Below, piece by piece: positions 57,876 through 64,000 of a DNA stretch of 64,000 nucleotides. The notes beneath the pieces were generated by a model. It worked only from the letters and a program-made list of their open reading frames with translations. It made no database searches and was not told where the DNA came from. A program made the position numbers and the translations under genes. Positions within the stretch are counted from its first letter, which is position 1. The number at the start of each line of letters is the position of its first letter. The DNA comes from Colocasia esculenta (taxonomy: Eukaryota; Streptophyta; Magnoliopsida; Alismatales; Araceae). The stretch spans positions 146,147,371 through 146,211,370 of the forward strand of contig CM024757.1 in NCBI GenBank assembly GCA_014218235.1, in the 5' to 3' direction.

Positions 57876-58148
57876 TGTTGCCTAGCTAGCAAGCCCAGAG
57901 GGGGGTGAATGAGATTCTTAAAAATTATTTAAGACTCAAAACCTGTTCACAAAACAGTCACACAAAACACACTTTGCAGATAGTTAGTGTTAGTGAATTG
58001 AAAGATCAAATACACAAAAGCAATCTCACGACACAAAGAATTATCCTGGTTCGGATCTCCTCTCCTTAGGAGTCCTACATCCAGTCCCTGAGTAAAATCT
58101 CAGGATTTCACTAACAAGGGTACAGTCCCCCTTAAGGACACTACAATA

Positions 58149-58290
58149 CCCACCACCCTAGCTGGTCTTCCTTCAACCGAAGGGAACAACACCCTGGATA
58201 CCCCACCAGGTCTTCCTTCACAACAAAAGGGAACAACACCATGGATACGCCACCAGGTCTTCCTTCACAACAGAAGGGAACAACACAAAG
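58149..58290. repeat. 47-bp minisatellite, three units, LTR
   Basis: Units around GGGAACAACACC..CCACCAGGTCTTCCTTCA at 58,182, 58,229 and 58,276. This is the reverse complement of the GAAGACCTGTTG minisatellite at 17,677-17,890. Confidence 0.9.
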
Positions 58291-58989
58291 GAATGTAAAC
58301 AAGGAGATGATGCCCCTAGATCAAGCTTATAGAACACTGCTTGATCTGAAGCAAGACCTGAGAAGATGAGATCTACAATCAAGGACTCTTCTCAGACAAA
58401 AAGGCTCTCACACAGATGTGAACTTAGCACTGAGAGCAAGAGCTAAAACTAATGAGAGTGTGTGCTTGGCTCTAAGAATGGCTTGCAGGAGGTTGAAGGC
58501 GTTGTAGCTTGTTGATCTCTAACACTTATATATGTCGAACTTCATTCGTCTATATATATATCAACATTTGAAATTCGAACGTTGGAGTGTCCGTTGTCTC
58601 TATGCATAAGTGTACGTTAGACTGCATGGTACTTTAGAAGCTTCTAGTCAGCAGTCTTTTATCCATTTGTGCACGCAAAGAGATAGGATCTTCTGTAGTA
58701 TCCTTTGGCTTCTATTTTGTCCAATGTTGTATGACGAATGTTGTCAGAAACCTGCATACATTAAATGCTAAACAATAGACAGCTAAGCTGTCTCTTGTTG
58801 TCAGTCAACGTTAGATTGATTTTATACAGAAGTAGAAATTTCATTCTGTTCTTCCAAAAAGATGTTTGCAGAATAAGCACGAGAAAAGAAGATATCGTCT
58901 GCATGAATACAGAGATACGTTCAGAGTAATAAATGCACAGACGTTAGAAAGATGTGCGAGAAACCTTTGACTTTTCAACGCAGTCAAAA

Positions 58990-59520
58990 GTGAGTCAAAT
59001 ATCAAGTCGTTATATTTGGCTTAAGTGAATCGTTATGATTCTATAAGCAAATCGTTATCAACACGTCGTTATAATCAAATCGTTATAGAGTCATAAACAA
59101 ATCGATGTTCAAGTCGTTATGATGTTATAAGCAAATCGATGTACAAATCGTTATGACGTTATAAGCAAATCGATGTACAAATCGTTATGATGACTAAAGG
59201 AATCATTACAAGAGCGAACGTTACGATGACTAAAGGAATCGTTACGAGAGCGAATCGTTATGATGACTAAAGGAATCGTTACGAGAGCGAATCGTTATGA
59301 TGACTAAAGGAATCGTTAAGAGAGCGAATCGTTACGATGACTAAAGGAGTCGTTACGAGAGCAAGTCGTTATGATGACTAAAGGAATTGTTAAGAGAGCG
59401 AATCATTATGATTACTTATCGAATCGTTGTGAGGGCAAATTGTTGCGATCACTTATCGAATAGGAAATCTTTATGAATGTAAGGAAATCGTTATCTCTTC
59501 ATAGAAATCGTTATGAACTT
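58990..59520. repeat. TCGTTATGA / TCGTTACGA array in LTR
   Basis: Degenerate copies of AAATCGTTATGAT. From about 59,180 to 59,400 they form six regular 36-37-bp units (ATGATGACTAAAGGAATCGT plus TACGAGAGCGA). Same relative place in the LTR as the ATCGATT array in the other family A copy, but a different sequence. Confidence 0.9.
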
Positions 59521-59723
59521 AGACAGATATGATGCTTGAAACTTACATTGTTGTAGAGTGATGAATACTTACATCATGGTTGATTTGCTTGTTTACCCTT
59601 GGTTTATTTCCTGTGCTTAAAATCTCATAATAAATTGTTAGATTAAACATTTATCATTGTTTTGTTAATCACCAAAATAGATATGTAATTAATTTAAATT
59701 ACATGGGGATAAACTGATCATCA

Positions 59724-59740
59724 ATCTCCCCATTTTTAGT
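59724..59740 (-). promoter_or_regulatory. Polypurine tract, Copia family A (minus)
   Basis: Minus reading AAAAATGGGGAGAT directly before TGATGATCAG. Confidence 0.75.
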
Positions 59741-59930
59741 GATGACAAAACTTAACAATTAGCAAAGATGATTTGAAATAAGTCTAAGCATTATTGCGAA
59801 AAGAATATAAGGGAAATATTTCAGAAATGCTATATTATTTCTCCCCCTTTTTGTCATGTAAGCAAAAAGATACAAGAGCTTGAGACAAAGAAAGAGAGAA
59901 AAGAGCAAAGAAAGAGAGAAACAAAGAGAT

Positions 59931-62900
59931 TTATGGAGCATTGGAGGGTTCAGAGACATAGAAGGCAGGAGACAAGAGAGATGCAAAGCGCCTAATGATA
60001 GGTAGCGCTTGGCGTTCCTGCTCTTCAAAATAGGCTTGAAATGCTCCAAGCTCAATACAATATGAGGGTCCCATGGTGGGAGTCATCCTCTTGATGTGAA
60101 GCTGTCTCTGATCTGATATGAAATCCCAGTATTTGTCGTTGCCAAGAGCTACCTTGTAGGAGATGAAGCAACCAAAACTGGCAAACTAAAGAAACTGAGT
60201 GATTTTAAAGGGATAGGAGATCTGATGCTGCCGAAATTCCTTCTTTAATTCTAGAAAGACCCTGTACCATTCTTCCCATTTCAGGAAGGAGTCCCGGACA
60301 AGGTGAAGAGAATTTGCATCTAGAAATTCAGCGGGAGTCAAAAGAGGTTGATGGGAGCGAGCCTGAGAAGTATTCAACTCTTGAAGCTGTTGAGCGGACA
60401 AAGTGTAGAGCTTTTCCCAATCAGCAGGTGACAGACGCTCACATTCAGATAGAATAGGGGCAAGGACATCTGCCTTGAGGTACCCCTGAAGATACTGCTT
60501 GAAGACAAACCTATGAAAAGCGAGGTTACGACCTTCTTGCACAGAGAGCATAGCCATAACTTGAGCAGCTCGCTCAAACATGAGAGTTCCCACAGATGAA
60601 TCCATGATCAGGGAGTGAAGTGGAGGAAGGAACACCACATCAGGAATAACCAAAGTGGCAAAGTCAACGCGGAGGGGTTCGGTGTGAGCAACCCTGGAAC
60701 TTAGATCATGGATGGCTTGCCTGAACTGGCCCAACTGCACCTCGGGAATGTTGTGAAGATAGCAGTAATCGCAGTACATTTTGTATTGCCGGATGAACTT
60801 GATTTCCTTCTGAATGAAGGGTCCAAAAAGATTTTTATGATGAATCTGAAACCATTCAGAGAGAGGGAGAGGAGCGTCTCTGGGTGGATATCTGGCGGCT
60901 TGAGTACAACGAAACTGATTGTACAGATCTCTGTTGCTCCGAGCCCATTGTTCTTCAGTTTTGACTTCAGTCATGGAAAAAATTTTTGACTGTTGAGCCT
61001 TGGAAAGAAAAGCATAATGGAAGATGGTATTGAGATGGGCCAAAATATTTTGGAAAGGAAGGCCAAAGAGGTGAGCAAACACTACCTTTTGAAGAAATTC
61101 CTCATAGATAGGTTGTTGCTTATTGGAAATGGAAAGAGAGAACCAAAGGGGAGGATAACAAGGTTCAGAAGAGACAGGATGGGTGGAAGTGAGTCTTCTC
61201 TTCTTAGTAATAGGACTGGAAGAGCCTGTCCTATGAGAGTGGGTCCCAACAGTCAGTACTAAACGAAGTATTGCTACTTCGAATTCATCCTTGATGTCCT
61301 GGATTTCTGTGTGAGCTAATTGGGCACCCTCAGGAATAATAGTAATGAAAGAAGGGGGTGTTTGTGGATGGAAGAGGGAAGCAGGGGTGATGGAAGGGAG
61401 ATCAGAAGGCCCTGAAGAAGAAGGACCACTAGAAGAGGCTCCTGCTGAAGAAGATGCCGGAGGAACCTCAACAGAAGATAAAGGTGGAGGAATGATGGTG
61501 GAGGAAGTAGGAGATGAAGGAGTTTGGGAAGAGAAAGGTGTAGGTGAGGAAATGGTTCTGGATCGGGGTCGTTTGAAGGTGAGAGGAGCTGGAGGAGCAG
61601 TGGATGAGGTGGTTGGAGAAGGAGGTGCTGAAGTGGGAAGGGTAGGAAGGACAGAGGGCTCTGGAGCTACAGCCTGATCTTCTTCTCTTACAGCCACAGA
61701 TTCCACTGGAGGTGAAGCAACCTCTATTGGCCCTGCTGGCCCAGATTCCTCAGCAACAACTACTTGTTCAACGAGCTCATCCTCAATAGGAATTGGCCCT
61801 GGTGGCCCTGCAGACTTTTCAGACAAAGGCCCTGATGGCCGCTCTTCTTCTGGCTACTGCTCTGCAATGACAGGCCCTGATGGCCTATTAGACTCTTCAC
61901 TTGGCCCTGATGGCCCTGTACTACCAACATGAGGGGCATGAGATGGTAAGTGCTCCCTCAAAAACACTGGCAAATCTACAAACATATTCCTCAGACTGTC
62001 ATGATCTTTTCGAAGGCTTTCAAGTTTAGATGACAGTGCCCCTAATGAACGGGCAGATGAGCTTTGACTAATAAAAATGGAGGCCACATCTGACCTCACG
62101 GAACACAAAATTTTTCCTTGCTCATCCAGGCGCTCAACAACAGGTTTCAAACTGATTTTCAACTTCTTTTTCCCAGATCTCTTGTGTGGCTTACTGGTGA
62201 GGAGAGGAACTTCTTTAGCCACATATTTTCCTTTGTCTTTTCTTGCCCTAACCACGGGCTCTTCATGATCAACAATTTCAATTTCTTCTTCTGAGGCACT
62301 TTCCACAATGCCTTCTCTAAACAGATCATCAATGGGGGCATTGGCATTTTGCTCCCCCTGAACTGGAACATCTTCCATAGGCACATCTTCAGTCTCTATT
62401 CTTTGCTCCCCTTGAATGGGAGCTTCTCCCAAAACAATCGAATCAATGTGGCCTGATGCCACGACTTCTGCAATTTGAACTTCACTAACTACTGGATCCC
62501 TCAAAGAGCTTTTGATGGATTCCAGTACATCTCTGAGTACTGAGCCTACTCGAGAAGAGGGAAGAGGATCCTCTGAACTATGCCCAACGGGCTCAATATC
62601 CTTTGGAGGGATATCCTCAATCCTGCTGCTAGATTCAGCTGCTGGTGGGGCTACTGCTGCTTCCACAGATGGTGCTACTGCTCTTTCTGCTGGAGCTACT
62701 GGATCTGTTGCTGCTGGTGGTTCTGCTGCTACTACTTCTGCTTCTTGGACCTCTTGGGCTTCACCAATGATGGCTTCACCCTCAGCCACAGAAGTCTTCG
62801 TCCAAACTCCATTGACAACCGAAAAACCACTTTTTCTTAAATTTCTAGACCGAATAGCTTGGCCCATCTTCTCAGACACATCTCCCACCACACTGATGCC

Positions 62901-63599
62901 ATAGTGTTGGAATATCTTGGTGAGCAGATGAGCATAAGGTAGAGAAACGTTCAGCTTACTCTTTGTATCCCATACTTGCGCGCTTGCAAACTTCATCCTT
63001 TCAATCATGATCTCTGCAGTGTTGATTTCTTGGTTCTGGACAGCCCAGAACATCAGGTCGGAATCCACCTTTGTGCAAGTGGAGAAGGTGGCACTTCTTG
63101 GGACTACTATTTGACACACAATGAAATACAATAAGCGATTGAACGCATTCAACTGGTTGATGTCTAGCTTTCCATCCTTCAATATGTATTCGGGACCAAC
63201 AATCCCTAGACCTTTCGCCTGAATATCCACAGTATAAACTCCACTGTGTCCGGAGGTAGTCACATCGAAGAGAGATGCTAATAGGGCTTGTGTGACCCTA
63301 ATCTGAGTTCCCTTGACCATGGAAGTTAGGGTTCTGTCTTCCTCTGTCTTCAGACAAACATAGAAGGCTTTCACAAGGTCTGAATAACTTACTTCTGATA
63401 GGGTGGCTATCTTTGTCCACTTAAATCTGCCCATAGCTGCGACGATACTGTCCATTCCATTCTTCTACAGGTCTGCCACATCTACTGCTTTGTGGCCGCA
63501 TAGCTTGGCTTTTACTGAAGCAAATCTTTCTTGCTGCTCGGCGGTAAGAAATGCAGCTCCATAGCCCCCGACGCTGCTGGAGACACCAGAAGAGGCCAT
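59931..63599 (-). pseudogene. SIRE env-like long ORF with three in-frame TAG codons
   Basis: From ATG 63,599 (MASSGVSSSVGGYG) to TAA 59,931 there is one frame of 1,222 codons with no frameshift and only three stops, all TAG: 63,465-63,467, 61,854-61,856 and 60,186-60,188. Parts: an N-terminal block like the putative plant transposon protein domain (YSDLVKAFYVCLKTEEDRTL, MVKGTQIRVTQALLASLFDV), an Ala/Glu/Val-rich linker, a basic patch (KPHKRSGKKKLKISLKP), a short coiled-coil-like stretch (LGALSSKLESLRKDHDSL), a Pro/Ser/Thr-rich region with repeated RPSGP or SGPAGP, then a globular C-terminal part rich in aromatic residues. No clear signal peptide or transmembrane helix. Placed just upstream of the polypurine tract and 3' LTR, where SIRE elements carry their env-like ORF. 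An upstream in-frame ATG exists at 63,659. Confidence 0.8.
61700..61930. repeat. GGCCCTGATGGC-type short repeat in ORF
   Basis: Repeated GGCCCTGATGGCC or GGCCCTGGTGGCC strings encode the (R/E)PSGP and PAGP repeats of the long minus-strand frame. The second TAG lies inside this zone. Confidence 0.75.
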
Positions 63600-63659
63600 G
63601 GTTTTGGATGGGAAGAGTTTCTGGATGAACGAAATGGAGAAAGGAGTAGAACCCCTCAA

Positions 63660-64000
63660 GAAATTTCTCGCCGGAAAGAGGTGGAAGCTTGAAATTTCAG
63701 AGAGTCGATGCCGGAGTCGATAGGCTATCGCCTCAGGCAGAAGGAAGAGGTCGATGAAGAGATGTGAATCATTGCCGCATAGATTTCGGGATATAAAGGA
63801 AAATTAAAAGAATGACTTTTAGAATTTAGAGACGCCATAATGGCAGAAAATGACAAAACTGACTAGTTTGATAAGAATAAACTCTTATAAAATATCGAAC
63901 CGTCATGACAAAATTAAAAGAATTAGCAATAATTGGAATTATGCTTAAATTTTTGGGAGGAAAAATAGTTTAAATTCTGAAAAATAATATTTCAGTTTTA
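63660..64000. other. Right edge, Copia internal sequence without recognised gene
   Basis: In minus reading this lies upstream of the long ORF and should be the pol-to-env spacer of the element. No motif recognised in the AT-rich 63,780-64,000. Confidence 0.4.

Larger units (their letters stand above)
57876..59723 (-). repeat. Copia family A 3' LTR, minus strand
   Basis: 1,848 bp. Minus reading starts TGATGATCAGTTTATCCCC after AAAAATGGGGAGAT and ends CACCCCCCTCTGGGCTTGCT..GGCAACA at 57,876. It has TTGGTGATTAACAAAAC, the tandem TCGTTATGA array, and CCTAGATCAAG-type U5 text shared with 17,600-17,640. Confidence 0.85.
57876..64000 (-). mobile_element. SIRE-like Copia element (family A), 3' half, runs off the right edge
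   Basis: In minus reading the order is: long env-like frame (63,599-59,931), polypurine tract, 3' LTR (59,723-57,876). Gag-pol and the 5' LTR are expected past 64,000. The LTR end, CTCTGGGCTTGC..GGCAACA, and its 47-bp minisatellite match the LTR at 10,596-24,208, so both belong to family A. Confidence 0.8.

Noticed and set aside
59180..59400. Possible CRISPR-like 36-37-bp periodicity
   Set aside because: Contiguous degenerate tandem units inside an LTR, no spacers and no cas genes.
60708..61677. Plus-strand open frames opposite the long env-like ORF
   Set aside because: They are shadows of the minus-strand frame, which has the homology, position and codon continuity.

Overview
The window looks like a piece of flowering-plant (angiosperm) nuclear heterochromatin or a gene-poor repeat block. 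It is AT-rich and almost wholly built of plant transposable elements nested in one another. I see no bacterial operons, no rRNA or tRNA genes, no CRISPR array and no host gene I can defend. The species cannot be fixed from sequence alone. A CACTA transposon, SIRE-like Copia elements with an env-like third ORF, Gypsy elements with and without a chromodomain-like tail, an L1-type LINE with RNase H, and plant-mobile-domain-like relics fit a eudicot or other broad-leaved angiosperm.

Layout. 1-1.5 kb: no recognised feature apart from small tandem duplications and a CT microsatellite. 1.5-7.6 kb (+): a decayed CACTA (En/Spm) element with a TNP2-type transposase and a second Ptta/En/Spm gene. 7.9-8.2 kb (-): a fragment of Copia LTR family A. 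8.7-10.1 kb (+): a Copia RT/RNase H relic, followed by its polypurine tract and a family A 3' LTR that starts at 10,596. That LTR is split by two insertions: a GC-rich LTR nest (11,631-16,501, itself split by a second LTR at 13,012-15,779) and a nearly full-length LINE (18,148-24,187, minus strand, 15-bp target duplication). The LTR ends about 24,208 and abuts another LTR-like segment (24,209 to about 25,499).

25.5-49.1 kb (+): a SIRE-like Copia element (family B) with gag/protease, integrase, RT/RNase H, spacer, env-like ORF and 3' LTR. A solo LTR of its own family sits in its protease in antisense (26,200-27,707, 5-bp duplication ACCTT). A two-LTR Gypsy element with a chromodomain-like C-terminus sits in its 3' LTR (36,312-48,891). 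That Gypsy element in turn carries a 2.4-kb LTR-like insertion at the RNase H/integrase boundary (42,308-44,730, 5-bp duplication AGTAC).

49.1-57.9 kb: relics with plant-mobile-domain-like sequence on the plus strand (49.6-50.8 and 51.9-54.2 kb), then the integrase half of a minus-strand Tat/Ogre-like Gypsy pol. This matches the sense-pol plus antisense-ORF layout described for Tat-lineage retrotransposons. 57.9-63.6 kb (-): the 3' end of another Copia element with a family A LTR (57,876-59,723), polypurine tract and one very long env-like reading frame (59,931-63,599) broken only by three TAG codons. Its pol would lie beyond the right edge.

Inferred order of events: Copia family A and B elements landed first. 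The solo LTRs, the LINE and the Gypsy element came later, because they interrupt them with intact target duplications. The 42-kb insertion is younger than the Gypsy element. Notable patterns are mid-LTR arrays of short CpG-bearing palindromes (ATCGAT, GTCGAC, TCGCGA) that differ between LTR families, the amber-only long ORF, and several inverted LTR pairs that could make double-stranded RNA.
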